A stretch of DNA of 64,000 nt from positions 1,798,001 through 1,862,000 of the forward strand of contig NZ_CP110136.1 in NCBI RefSeq assembly GCF_025979705.1, in the 5' to 3' direction. The notes below the pieces were generated by a model. The model ran no database searches. It saw only the letters and a program-made list of their open reading frames with translations, and was not told the DNA's origin. Below are positions 44,034 to 52,590 of this stretch, piece by piece (positions within the stretch are counted from its first letter, which is position 1; every line of letters starts with the position of its first letter). A program made the position numbers and the translations under genes. This DNA comes from Hymenobacter sp. YIM 151858-1 (GTDB taxonomy: Bacteria > Bacteroidota > Bacteroidia > Cytophagales > Hymenobacteraceae).

Positions 44034-45242
44034 CTACACGCTCAGCGTAGCCGGCCCGAACTCCTCGAAGTGAATGGCCTCGCGCGGCACGCCCAGCGCG
44101 GCCAGGTCCTGCACCTGCTTGCGAATAAAGGGTGCCGGGCCGCACACGTAATAGTCGGCATTTGGCATCAGGGTGCCGCCGTTCAGCTTGGTCAGGTCCA
44201 CGATGCCGGTGTAATGGCCCTCCTGCCCTTCGAGGCCCGGAGCCGGCGCGTCGTAAAACACGTGCTGCTGCACCTGCTCGTGGCGGGCGGCCAGTTGGGC
44301 CACCGGCTCGCGGAAGGCGTGCACCTGCGGGTTGCGGCTGCCGTGCACCCACACCACCTCGCGCTTGCTGCCCGTATTCACCAGGTAGTCGAGCATGCTG
44401 AGCAGGGGCGTTTGGCCCACGCCACCACTTACCAGCACCACCGGCGTCGATTTGCTGATGTCCAGGGTGAAGTCGCCGGCGGGTGCGGCCAGCTCCACCA
44501 AACCGCCCTCGGCCACGAAATCGTGGAGGCGGTTGCTGATCATGCCGTCGGGGTGCTGGCTACCGGCTTCCTTCTTCACCGATATGCGGTAGTACTCGCC
44601 GTTGGGGGCGCTGGACAGGCTGTATTGGCGCGGCTGAAACAAATTCAGCTCGGGCAGAAACAGGCGCAGGCTCACGTATTGGCCGGGCAGGTAGTCGGCT
44701 ACTTTGCCGCCGTCGGTTGGGTAGAGGTAAAACGAGGTAATCTCCGCCGATTCGGCCACTTTGCGCTTTACGCTGAAGGGGCGCCAGCCCGTCCAGCCGC
44801 CTTGCTGATTGGCGGCGTGTTGGTACAGGTTGCTTTCCACGCCGCTCATCAGGCGAGCCAGCTCGCCGTAGGCCGTGGCCCAGGCTTCGAGCAGCGCGGG
44901 CGTGGCGGCCTCGCCCAGCACCTCCCCGATGGAGGCAATCAGGTGCCGGCCCACAATGGCGTAGTGCTCGGGCCGGATATCCAGGCTCACGTGCTTGTGG
45001 CCGATTTTGGTTACGGCGGGCACCAGCACCGAGGGGTCGTCGATGTTTTCGGCGTAGGCCAGCACAGCCAGGGCCAGGGCCATTTGCTGCTTGCCGTTTT
45101 GCTGGTTGCCCATGTTGAAGACGTTCTTCAGCTCGGGGTTGTGCTCGAACATGCGGCGGTAGAAGTGCGTGGTAAGGGCCACGCCGTGTTCGCGGAGGGT
45201 GCTTACGGTGGCCGTAACGAGAACTTTCTGGTCGGGGGTCAT
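44034..45242 (-). CDS. hmp: flavohemoglobin, nitric oxide dioxygenase
   Basis: A 402-residue protein that converts NO to nitrate using NADPH/O2. The globin domain (residues 1-140) has proximal His84 in GHKHVSLDI. The FAD domain carries RQYSLSSAPNG, and the NAD domain GGVGQTPLLSML with C-terminal YVCGPAPFIR and FEEFGP. The start at MTPDQKVLVTATV is preferred over an upstream frame. It is preceded by a CGGA-N8-TCCG operator and lies 52 bp downstream of the nsrR-like gene. Confidence 0.96.
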   Translation of the reverse strand: MTPDQKVLVTATVSTLREHGVALTTHFYRRMFEHNPELKNVFNMGNQQNGKQQMALALAVLAYAENIDDPSVLVPAVTKIGHKHVSLDIRPEHYAIVGRHLIASIGEVLGEAATPALLEAWATAYGELARLMSGVESNLYQHAANQQGGWTGWRPFSVKRKVAESAEITSFYLYPTDGGKVADYLPGQYVSLRLFLPELNLFQPRQYSLSSAPNGEYYRISVKKEAGSQHPDGMISNRLHDFVAEGGLVELAAPAGDFTLDISKSTPVVLVSGGVGQTPLLSMLDYLVNTGSKREVVWVHGSRNPQVHAFREPVAQLAARHEQVQQHVFYDAPAPGLEGQEGHYTGIVDLTKLNGGTLMPNADYYVCGPAPFIRKQVQDLAALGVPREAIHFEEFGPATLSV

Positions 45243-45256
45243 GTAAAAAATAGTAT

Positions 45257-45278
45257 TACCGGATAAAAATGTCCGGTA
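45257..45278. promoter_or_regulatory. probable NsrR operator upstream of hmp
   Basis: TACCGGA-TAAAAATG-TCCGGTA is a perfect 7-bp inverted repeat with an 8-bp spacer, located 15 bp before the hmp start. Its core CGGA-N8-TCCG recurs before the regulator gene. Predicted to bind the Rrf2-type regulator encoded next door. Confidence 0.7.
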
Positions 45279-45294
45279 TTCAAACAAAAAAAGG

Positions 45295-45738
45295 TCAGCT
45301 GTACTGTTTCAAAAAGCCCAGGCCATCGTGCACCTTATCGGCCAGCTCGCCGATGGTGTGGGTGCTAAGCAGCTCGTTCAGCTGGTCGCGGATGGGCAAA
45401 AACTGGTAGTGCATGGGGCAAGGCTGCCGGGCCGAGCACTGCGGCAGGCCCAGGGCGCAGCCGTGCAGCATGGCGCCCCCATCGATGGCTACCACCACCT
45501 GGCGGAGCGTGACGGTGCGCAGCTGCTCGGGCGTAAGCTCGAAGCCGCCGGAAGGACCTTTTACGGAGGTTACCAACTGAGCGCGCACCAACTGCTGGAG
45601 CACCTTGGCGGTAAAGGCCTCGGGCGAGCCGATGGCGGTGGCAATGTCTTTCAGGCCCACGCGGCCGCCGGCACCGGCCGACTGCTGCCCCACGTAAATC
45701 GCGGCCCGAATTCCATACTCACATGCCTTTGAAAACAT
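45295..45738 (-). CDS. nsrR: Rrf2-family transcriptional regulator, NsrR-like
   Basis: A 147-residue winged-helix regulator starting MFSKACEYGIRAAIYV. The three cysteines typical of an Fe-S cluster (HGCALGLPQCSARQPCPMHY) match the NsrR/IscR/RsrR arrangement. Adjacency to hmp and a shared operator make nitric oxide sensing by cluster loss the most likely role. The ATG at 45738 is chosen over 45744 because the promoter's -7 element ends at 45752, which would make the upstream ATG leaderless. Confidence 0.88.
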   Translation of the reverse strand: MFSKACEYGIRAAIYVGQQSAGAGGRVGLKDIATAIGSPEAFTAKVLQQLVRAQLVTSVKGPSGGFELTPEQLRTVTLRQVVVAIDGGAMLHGCALGLPQCSARQPCPMHYQFLPIRDQLNELLSTHTIGELADKVHDGLGFLKQYS

Positions 45739-45751
45739 TGCCATCGTGCCA

Positions 45752-45791
45752 CAAAAGTACAACCAACCGGCATAACGGACAAATTTATCCG
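45752..45791 (-). promoter_or_regulatory. nsrR promoter with overlapping operator
   Basis: Read on the minus strand: TTTG (45783-45780), 20 bp, then TACTTTTG (45759-45752), a full match to the Bacteroidota -33/-7 pattern. A CGGA-N8-TCCG palindrome at 45776-45791 covers the -33 element, so the regulator probably represses its own gene. Confidence 0.72.
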
Positions 45792-45890
45792 ATATACAGC
45801 CCGGGTATTTACTGCCCTACCCAACATAAGCCAGCGCCGGCGCAGCAGTGAGCATGATGCCGGCGGTACGGCCCTAGGTCAGTTTTTCGA

Positions 45891-45959
45891 AGAAGCCGCA
45901 GAGGGTTGCGCAGAAGACGCCAAAGCTCAGCGTCCTCTGCGCAACCCTCTGCGGCTTCT
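45891..45959. repeat. 30-bp inverted repeat, GCAGAGG/CCTCTGC type
   Basis: Arms 45891-45920 and 45930-45959 match at 29 of 30 positions (AGAAGCCGCAGAGGGTTGCG and complement) with a 9-nt loop. The following CTGCGGGCTAA is shared with the repeat at 55137-55196. It lies between the nsrR promoter and the end of the DUF2911 gene. Confidence 0.82.
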
Positions 45960-45976
45960 GCGGGCTAAAATCAATT

Positions 45977-46840
45977 CTACTTGCTCCGCTTCACCTCCTT
46001 GAGCAGCTGCTCGTTCAGGCGGGTGTACTCGTCGCGGCTGTGCTCGTTTTTTTCCTGCTTCACGAGGGCCAGCGACTGGCGCACGGCTTCGGCGGCTTCG
46101 GCGTTGCGGTTGGCTTTCTGCAGCATTTTGCCCTTCCAGTAGTAGGCGTAGTAGCTGGGCTGCTGCTTAATGGATTCGTCGAGCCAGGCAATGGCTTGGT
46201 TGAGGTCTTTGCCGGTGCTGTAGTAATACTGCGCGGCGGCGAAGTACGGCTTCTTGTCCGTCTTCATGGCCTCCTGAATTTGGGCCATGATGCGGGCGTC
46301 GGCATCGGCCTCGATGGGCACGCTCACGCGCACTTTGTCCCAGCGCAGGTACAAATCGGCGGCGGCGGGCTGCAGGTTTTCCAGCGTAATGGCAAACGAC
46401 TCGGCCGAGGTGTTGGAGGTGCGCGGCTTGGCTTTCACGCGTACGAGGTCGAGCTCGGGGCGGTAGTCGTAGGCACCCCACTGCGAGGTGTCCTTGTTCA
46501 GGATGATAGTCCACTCCTTGGGGTCGGGAATGGTGAACAGGGCGTAGGTACCGGCCGGCACCACCTGCCCACCAAACTTCACCTCCTCGCCAAACTTGAT
46601 GCGGGTAGACGAGTTGGCCCCCGTGCGCCACACCTGGCCGTAGGGCTCCAGCTTCCCGAAGATGTCGCGGCCGCGCTTGGAAGGGCGCCCGTACACCAGC
46701 TCGATATAGGAAGTCGAGAAATCCTGCCGCATGCGCACGGTAGGGCTCATTACGGGCAGGCGCAGTTGTTGGGCCTGCAGCGGCAGCGAAGCAAGGCCGC
46801 ACAGGCCGCCGGCCAAAAGAAGCGTACGAAAACGTTTCAT
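45977..46840 (-). CDS. DUF2911 protein with C-terminal TPR-like helices
   Basis: A 287-residue secreted protein (signal MKRFRTLLLAGGLCGLASLPLQAQ). Residues ~30-165 form the DUF2911 domain: LPVMSPTVRMRQDFSTSYIEL, YGRPSKRGRDIFG, WRTGANSSTRIKF, VPAGTYALFTIP and WTIILNKDTSQWGAYDY. The C-terminal ~100 residues are helical with a TPR-like look (YFAAAQYYYSTGKDLNQAIAWLDESI, YYWKGKMLQKANRNAEAAEAV). The role of DUF2911 is unknown. Monocistronic. Confidence 0.9.
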   Translation of the reverse strand: MKRFRTLLLAGGLCGLASLPLQAQQLRLPVMSPTVRMRQDFSTSYIELVYGRPSKRGRDIFGKLEPYGQVWRTGANSSTRIKFGEEVKFGGQVVPAGTYALFTIPDPKEWTIILNKDTSQWGAYDYRPELDLVRVKAKPRTSNTSAESFAITLENLQPAAADLYLRWDKVRVSVPIEADADARIMAQIQEAMKTDKKPYFAAAQYYYSTGKDLNQAIAWLDESIKQQPSYYAYYWKGKMLQKANRNAEAAEAVRQSLALVKQEKNEHSRDEYTRLNEQLLKEVKRSK

Positions 46841-47386
46841 GCGTAGGATTGGTGGGAAATCGGGACCGGTAGCAAGGTTTGGGTACTGTCCGGAAAGGCA
46901 AAGAAACACAGGCGCGCCAATTCCATAACGAACCAACCCGTGTTGCTCACCTCGTAGGGCTGGCCTGCCAGCCGGAGGCCAACTTACGGCTGCCCGCAAT
47001 AACCTTGCCTGCGTGCCATTCATTTGCCTTGAGCATGGGTAGGCAGTGCATTGCACGGTTCGCAACAAATTGGGCTTTTGCCGGCACATTCAGCCCCAAA
47101 ATGCGGCTATGGGTAATTGCCACGGCACTTTTTTGCGGCCGGCGCTGGTATTTCTCCAAATCTGTCCGTACTTGCGCCGCAATCAGCCCTACCCCCTAGG
47201 TCAGGCTTTTTCAGATCAGACATGGCAGCTTCGGCACCGCGCTTTTTCCTGGCTACTGCTCCGGCCCACCTGGGCTTTTCGGCGCTGGTGGCAGGGGTGT
47301 GCAAAAAGGGCAAGTGCGCTAAACGGGTAAAACATACCCGCAGCTGACCGCGTCGCCCCACCTTGCTTGTACTGCACAAACTAGTT
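46841..47386. other. long intergenic region before lysC
   Basis: About 545 bp with no convincing gene. A short frame at 47222-47347 (MAASAPRFFLATAPAHLG.., 41 residues, basic C-terminus) was considered and not called. The DUF2911 promoter and the lysC promoter should lie here. No known lysine riboswitch or T-box could be recognised. Confidence 0.4.
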
Positions 47387-47415
47387 AGCGCCGGTCCTCC
47401 AACCGGCGCTTTTTT
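47387..47415 (+). terminator. terminator-like hairpin in the lysC leader
   Basis: A perfect 9-bp stem AGCGCCGGT / ACCGGCGCT with a 6-nt loop and a T5 run, 68 bp before the lysC start, with no gene directly upstream on this strand. It may be an attenuator of lysC or a leader-capping hairpin. Confidence 0.55.
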
Positions 47416-47482
47416 CTTGCGTTTCACCTAGCAACCGCTGCTTAAGTGGTTGATTCCTTGTCACTCCACTTTCTCTACTCAT

Positions 47483-48841
47483 ATGAAAGTTCTCAAGTTC
47501 GGCGGCACGTCCGTCGGGTCGGCCGAGCGGATGCGTGCCGTGGCCGAGCTTATCAAGGCTCAGGAGCCCCGCATTGTGGTGCTCTCGGCCATGTCGGGCA
47601 CCACTAACGCGCTGGTAGCCATTGCCAAGCTGCTGTTCGAAGGCGAAATCACGGCGGCCACCTCGCAAACCGAGATTCTGCGCCAGCACTACCACATGGT
47701 AGCCCGGGAGCTGCTGCCCGATGCCGCCGTGGCCCAGGAAGCCACCAAGCTGCTCGATGACTCGTTCAAAACCATTTTCAACCTCACGCGCACGCCGCTG
47801 TCGGCCTCGGGCGAAAAGGTGATTCTGGCCCAGGGCGAGCTGCTGAGCACCCAGCTGTTCCATTTGTACCTCACGCGCGTGCTGGGCGAGCAGGCGGTGC
47901 TGCTGCCGGCGCTGGAGTTTATGCGCATCGATCAGGACGAGGAGCCCAACGCAGCTTACATCCGCGAGCATCTGGCCACGCAACTCGCCGCGCACCCGGG
48001 CCAGCGCCTGTTCATCACGCAGGGCTACATCTGCCGCAACGCCGAGGGCTTCATCGACAACCTGAAGCGCGGCGGCTCCGATTACTCGGCCTCGCTGATT
48101 GGGGCGGCCGCCAATGCCGAAGAAATCCAGATTTGGACCGACATCGATGGCCTGCACAACAACGACCCGCGCGTGGTGGAAGGCACCTACCCCATCCGCG
48201 AGTTGTCGTTTGATGAAGCGGCCGAGCTGGCGTACTTCGGGGCTAAAATTCTGCACCCCAGTTCGGTACTGCCTGCCCGTGAGCACGGCATTCCGGTGCG
48301 CCTGCTGAACACCATGCAGCCCGACGCGCCCGGCACGCTGATTTCCTCCAAAACCGGCTCGGAGGCCATTAAGGCGGTAGCGGCGAAGGATGGCCTCACG
48401 GCAATCCGCATCAAGAGCAGCCGCATGCTGCTGGCCTTCGGCTTCCTGCGCAGCATTTTCGATGTGTTCGAGCGGTACCGTACGCCCATCGATATGGTAA
48501 CTACCTCGGAAGTGGCCGTGTCGCTCACCATCGACGACTCGAGCAACCTGCCCGCCATTTTGGAGGAGCTGCGCCGCTTTGGCACCGTTGAAATCGACAC
48601 AGACCTGACTATTATCTGCCTGGTAGGCAACCTGGTGCAGGAGCAGCACGGCGCCGCGGGCCAGGTGTTCGATACGTTGCGCGATGTACCGCTGCGCATG
48701 ATCAGCTACGGCGGTTCGCCCAACAACATCAGCATCCTCATCAACACCACCGATAAGGCCCGCGCCCTGCGTGCCCTGAACGAAGGCCTGTTCCGGCGCG
48801 AGCAGGCCTTGGCCGCGGCGGCTTCGGCCCAAGGGAACTAG
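47483..48841 (+). CDS. lysC: aspartate kinase
   Basis: A 452-residue monofunctional aspartokinase, first step of the aspartate family pathway. MKVLKFGGTSVGSAERM is the kinase start, with ITQGYICRN, GGSDYSASLIGAA and IWTDIDGLHNNDPR. The C-terminal ~150 residues hold two ACT domains (residues ~310-450) for feedback control. The start follows a leader with a hairpin. lysA follows 126 bp downstream, probably in the same transcript, so lysine or diaminopimelate production is the main role. Confidence 0.95.
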   Translation: MKVLKFGGTSVGSAERMRAVAELIKAQEPRIVVLSAMSGTTNALVAIAKLLFEGEITAATSQTEILRQHYHMVARELLPDAAVAQEATKLLDDSFKTIFNLTRTPLSASGEKVILAQGELLSTQLFHLYLTRVLGEQAVLLPALEFMRIDQDEEPNAAYIREHLATQLAAHPGQRLFITQGYICRNAEGFIDNLKRGGSDYSASLIGAAANAEEIQIWTDIDGLHNNDPRVVEGTYPIRELSFDEAAELAYFGAKILHPSSVLPAREHGIPVRLLNTMQPDAPGTLISSKTGSEAIKAVAAKDGLTAIRIKSSRMLLAFGFLRSIFDVFERYRTPIDMVTTSEVAVSLTIDDSSNLPAILEELRRFGTVEIDTDLTIICLVGNLVQEQHGAAGQVFDTLRDVPLRMISYGGSPNNISILINTTDKARALRALNEGLFRREQALAAAASAQGN

Positions 48842-48967
48842 ACCCAACTGCTTGGGGGTCTCTGCCATTTGATTTACACTTCGCTTTCAACCACTTACCT
48901 GCTTGCTGCCTGGCAGCGCGGCCGCTCCGCCACCTAGGGGGCGGCTGCGGGTAAGCCTTCTGATACC

Positions 48968-50110
48968 ATGTCTCTTCAACTTCCGTCGGACTTAGCCACC
49001 CGGCCCACGCCCTTTTACCTCTACGACCTGGGCCTGCTGCGCCAAACCTTGCTGGCCGCCCAGCGCGCCGCTGAGTCGCGCAACATTCAGGTTCACTACG
49101 CGCTCAAGGCCAACACCAACGACCCCGTGCTGCAGCTTATGCGGGAGCACGGCTTTGGGGCCGACTGCGTGAGCGGCAACGAGGTGCAGCGCGCCCTCGA
49201 GGCCGGCTTTGCGCCCGACCACGTGGTGTTTGCCGGCGTGGGCAAATCGGATGCGGAAATCAACCGCGCGCTGGCTGCCGACATTTGGTGCTTCAACGTG
49301 GAATCGGGGCCCGAGCTGGAGGTGCTGAACGAGCTGGCCGGCGCCATGGGCAAAACCGCCCGCGTGGCGCTGCGCCTCAACCCCAACGTGGATGCCCGCA
49401 CGCACCACTACATCACCACGGGCCTGAAAGCCAACAAGTTTGGCATCGGCATGGCCGAGCTGCCGGGCGTGGTAGATATGCTGGCCAGCTTGCCGCACGT
49501 GGAGCTGGTGGGCCTGCACGTGCACATCGGCTCGCAGATTACCGACATCTCGGTGTTCGAAACGCTGTGCCACCGCGTGAATGAGCTGCAGCAGTGGTTT
49601 GAGCACCGCGGCATTGTGCTGCCCCACCTGAACGTGGGCGGCGGCCTAGGGGTAAACTACGAGCAACCCGACGAGCAGCTGATTCCGGATTTCGAGGCGT
49701 ACTTCGGCACCATCGACCAGTACCTGCGCCGCCGCCCCGAGCAGCAGGTGCACGTGGAGCTGGGCCGCGCCCTGGTGGCGCAGTGCGGCACGTTGGTAAG
49801 CCGCGTGCTCTACGTGAAGGAAAGCCAGCAAACCCGCTTTGCTATTCTGGATGCGGGCATGACGGAGCTAATCCGCCCCGCGCTGTACCAGAGCTACCAC
49901 CGCATCGAGAACCTCACGAGCCAGGGCCCCGAGGAGCTTTACGACGTGGTAGGCCCCATTTGTGAATCGTCCGATTCGTTTGGGCGCCGCATTGCCCTGC
50001 CCGAAACCCGCCGCGGCGACGTGGTGGTGCTGCGCACGGCCGGCGCCTACGGCGAGGTAATGGCCTCGAACTACAACCTGCGCGACAAAGCGCCGGCAGT
50101 GTACGTGTAG
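48968..50110 (+). CDS. lysA: diaminopimelate decarboxylase
   Basis: A 380-residue PLP enzyme that makes lysine from meso-diaminopimelate. Key features: YALKANTNDPVLQ (PLP lysine region), GADCVSGNEV, GLHVHIGSQITD, LNVGGGLGVNY, ELGRALVAQCG, PICESSDSFGRR and the C-terminal GAYGEVMASNYN. It is a compact form without extra domains. It lies downstream of lysC with a CCTAGG site between them and is followed by a terminator and a cluster of repeats. Confidence 0.95.
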   Translation: MSLQLPSDLATRPTPFYLYDLGLLRQTLLAAQRAAESRNIQVHYALKANTNDPVLQLMREHGFGADCVSGNEVQRALEAGFAPDHVVFAGVGKSDAEINRALAADIWCFNVESGPELEVLNELAGAMGKTARVALRLNPNVDARTHHYITTGLKANKFGIGMAELPGVVDMLASLPHVELVGLHVHIGSQITDISVFETLCHRVNELQQWFEHRGIVLPHLNVGGGLGVNYEQPDEQLIPDFEAYFGTIDQYLRRRPEQQVHVELGRALVAQCGTLVSRVLYVKESQQTRFAILDAGMTELIRPALYQSYHRIENLTSQGPEELYDVVGPICESSDSFGRRIALPETRRGDVVVLRTAGAYGEVMASNYNLRDKAPAVYV

Positions 50111-50118
50111 CCATTCGG

Positions 50119-50501
50119 GCCTCACTCCCCCGGCCCCCTCTCCCATAGAGAGGGGGAGCCACGGCGGCGCGGACATCAGCAACCTCAGCAACGATTGCGG
50201 GGCCGCCGAACCTAAGTTCGGCGGCCCCGCTGCATTTCCGGCACCTAGGGATTGTAGCGCGGAAATCCGTTGGCTGCGCCGACCTTCGGTTCCGCGACGC
50301 GCTGCCGGCGCGTATGCGGTTGTGCACAACAGCACCTTTCGGCGCGGTGCCGGTTACGCGCTGTTGGCGCGTCGCGGAACGGATTTCCGCGCTACATAGG
50401 GGCGGCGGCGGAGGCGTGAGCCGCAGTCGCCGCAATCGTTGCTGACGTCCGCGCCGCCGTAGCTCCCCCTCTCCTCCGGAGAGGGGGCCGGGGGGTGAGG
50501 C
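50119..50501. repeat. composite of nested palindromic repeats
   Basis: Two inverted units of the CCCCCTCTCC hairpin repeat (50119-50200 and 50429-50501; shared GCCTCAC, GGCCCCCTCTCC, GGCGGCGCGGAC and CAGCAACGATTGCGG) enclose a strong hairpin (50197-50230) and a 144-bp element of the TGTAGCGCGGA family (50253-50396, copy 4). The copy 4 left arm has the long form with GCGCCGACCTTCGG; the right arm has the short form. The core TGCACAACAGCACCTTTCGG is identical to copy 3. No ORF. Confidence 0.85.
50197..50230 (+). terminator. strong hairpin after lysA
   Basis: A perfect 15-bp stem GCGGGGCCGCCGAAC / GTTCGGCGGCCCCGC with loop CTAA. It is placed to end the lysC-lysA transcript, though the T-run is weak. 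Confidence 0.5.
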
Positions 50502-50531
50502 AACAAGGCCCAGAAATGAGGCAGGTAGCCC

Positions 50532-52193
50532 TCAATAATAAATCGTCCAAGGTCCCACGTGCTCCTGCTTGCTGAGGCCTTTTACCAGATACTGCCGCTC
50601 CGCAGGCAACTCTTTTTTGGCCAGCACCACGGGGCGTTGGCGCAGCCAGGCACCTAGGGCTACGGTGTCGGCGGCGTCCTGCAGGTTGATGAGGTAGCGG
50701 CGCCACTGCTCATCGCGCTCGAACTGGGTTTCGCGCTGCAGGCTGTGGTTGCCGTCGTAAAGCGAAACGGGCAGTTTGTGCTGCTCGAAGGCCAACGAGG
50801 GCAACAGCTCGTTGTAGACCAGCACGGGGCGCTGCGTAAGCTTCAGCTGCTTGAGGCGCTCGGCTACCGGGCGGCTGCCGTTGGCCTGCGCCTCTACCTG
50901 ACCTAGGAACGCCTTGGCCGAAACCAGCAGGCCCATCGTGAACACTACCGTGAGCACCAGCAGCTTGGGCGCGATGCGCACTTCATCCCAAAACAAGTGC
51001 GTGAGCAGCAGCACCACCACGCTGGCCGCCGGCCACATGGCCGTAATCGGACTGATGGTCAGGCCGAAGCCAGGTCCGAAGATGGGCAGCAAGCACATGG
51101 CCCCCAGCAGCAAGCCAAACAGCGACATAAAGCCCACATACCACCGAAACAGCACGGCATCGGTACGGCGGCCGAGCAGCTCCACCGTCAGCAGCGCCAC
51201 CCCCGGGAAGATGGGCAGCACGTAGAGCAGCAGCTTGGATTTGGAAAGCGAGAAGAACACCAGCGGCACCAGCACCCACCACAGCAGCACCTGCCGCCAG
51301 CGGGCACCCAGGCCGCGCCAACCGTTGCGCACCACTTCGGCAATCAGCACCACTGACCACGGCAAACTGCCGAGGGGCGCCAGCACCACGTAAAACCACC
51401 ACGGCTTGGCTCGGTTGAACGTGGCCGCGTTGGCAAAGCGCTGCACCGTGTGCTCGAAGAGGAAGTAGCGCAAGAACTTGGGGTCGTCGAGCCAGAGCAG
51501 CAGGTACCAGCTCAGGCCCGCCAGCATAAACAGCGCAAAGGCCAGCAAATGGTGCGCGCTCCAGGGGCGGCGCGGCGCCTCGCGGCTGGTGTGCAGGCTG
51601 ATAACGGCCATCAGCGGCAGCACCACCGCCACCGGGCCCTTCGTCAGAAAACCCACTCCCAACGCTATCCAGCCTAGGTACAGCCATGCCGCCGCCGGCT
51701 TGCCAGCGGGCGTGTAGTGGTAGCGCACGAAGGCATAAGCCGATAGCAGCTCCAGGGTGGCCAGGTAGGCATCGGTGGTAACGTTGAGCGCCGAAATAAG
51801 CACCACCGGCAACGTGCCGTACACCACGGCCGCAGCTATGGCGCGGCGCCGGTCGCCGGCAAACAGCAGCAAACCCAGGCCGTACATCAGCACCACCTGC
51901 ACCAGCACGGCCAGTACCGGCAGCACCCGCACGGCCCCCGCCGAGCTGCCAAACAAACCCAGCCCGGCCGCCGTGAGCCAGTAGGTAACGGGCGGCTTAT
52001 GAAAATGCTGTATACCCAGCAGGCGCGGGTGCAGCCAATCCTGCCCCACCAGCATTTCGCGGCCAATTTCGGCGTAGCGGGCCTCGCTGCTTTCGAGCAC
52101 GCCCCAAGCGTTGAGGTTGACGAAGAACGCCGCACCTAGGGCCAGGAGCAGCAACCACAACCACCAACGCGACGACATGGGTAAAGACGGCAT
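50532..52193 (-). CDS. ArnT-like / GT39-type glycosyltransferase, multi-pass membrane
   Basis: A 553-residue integral membrane transferase with about 11-12 helices. The N-terminal loop WGVLESSEARYAEIGREML holds the acidic residue motif of the GT-C fold (usually DE/SE-AR), then FHKPPVTYWL. A soluble C-terminal domain follows (residues ~420-553). Such enzymes transfer sugars from lipid carriers to lipid A or proteins. Acceptor unknown. The start at 52193 is the first ATG; ATG 52178 is an alternative. Confidence 0.88.
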   Translation of the reverse strand: MPSLPMSSRWWLWLLLLALGAAFFVNLNAWGVLESSEARYAEIGREMLVGQDWLHPRLLGIQHFHKPPVTYWLTAAGLGLFGSSAGAVRVLPVLAVLVQVVLMYGLGLLLFAGDRRRAIAAAVVYGTLPVVLISALNVTTDAYLATLELLSAYAFVRYHYTPAGKPAAAWLYLGWIALGVGFLTKGPVAVVLPLMAVISLHTSREAPRRPWSAHHLLAFALFMLAGLSWYLLLWLDDPKFLRYFLFEHTVQRFANAATFNRAKPWWFYVVLAPLGSLPWSVVLIAEVVRNGWRGLGARWRQVLLWWVLVPLVFFSLSKSKLLLYVLPIFPGVALLTVELLGRRTDAVLFRWYVGFMSLFGLLLGAMCLLPIFGPGFGLTISPITAMWPAASVVVLLLTHLFWDEVRIAPKLLVLTVVFTMGLLVSAKAFLGQVEAQANGSRPVAERLKQLKLTQRPVLVYNELLPSLAFEQHKLPVSLYDGNHSLQRETQFERDEQWRRYLINLQDAADTVALGAWLRQRPVVLAKKELPAERQYLVKGLSKQEHVGPWTIYY

Positions 52194-52256
52194 AAGCAAG
52201 CGAAACGAGATACGCCGGTAAAAGTAGCGCCTGCTTTGCGCTCGGGCAGTACCGCA

Positions 52257-52469
52257 CTAGGCCGGGGGCAAGCCGCCGGCCCCGGAACCGGGCTTGCCGG
52301 CCCCGCCGAGGGCGCTTTTTCGGGGCTTGAAGCTGATGACCATAAGGCCCGCCCCCAAAATGGCGAACAGGCGCATGCTGGGCACGCACACGCCCAGCAC
52401 CACCCACAGCAACCCGGCGTAAAACAAGGGGCGCAGCTTCGCGTCGCCCAGCAACCGCTTGTAGTTCAT
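52257..52469 (-). CDS. small membrane protein
   Basis: A 70-residue protein, MNYKRLLGDAKLRPLFYAGL, with two hydrophobic segments (LFYAGLLWVVLGVCVPSM and LFAILGAGLMVISF) and a Gly/Pro/Lys-rich tail. It lies directly upstream of the GT39 gene on the same strand, 63 bp apart. Probably a real small membrane protein of unknown role. No family recognised. Confidence 0.55.
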   Translation of the reverse strand: MNYKRLLGDAKLRPLFYAGLLWVVLGVCVPSMRLFAILGAGLMVISFKPRKSALGGAGKPGSGAGGLPPA

Positions 52470-52590
52470 CGGGGCAAGATACGGGGCGCGCCGCATACCC
52501 GCGCGGCGGCCTGCGGTTGGCGGGGCCAGCTAAACCTTTGCCGCCGACCCTAGTTAGCCTAAGTACTCTGGCTCGCAACTCTTTCGGCTT

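Noticed and set aside
47222-47347. Possible 41-residue basic protein before lysC
   Set aside because: Composition is not clearly coding, there is no promoter or terminator in place, and the basic Lys/Arg end could arise by chance.
46841-47482. Lysine riboswitch or T-box in the lysC leader
   Set aside because: Only a single hairpin with a T-run is visible; the conserved core sequences of those elements were not seen.
22442-50501. CRISPR array
   Set aside because: The repeats are dispersed, palindromic and not regularly spaced, and no cas genes are present.
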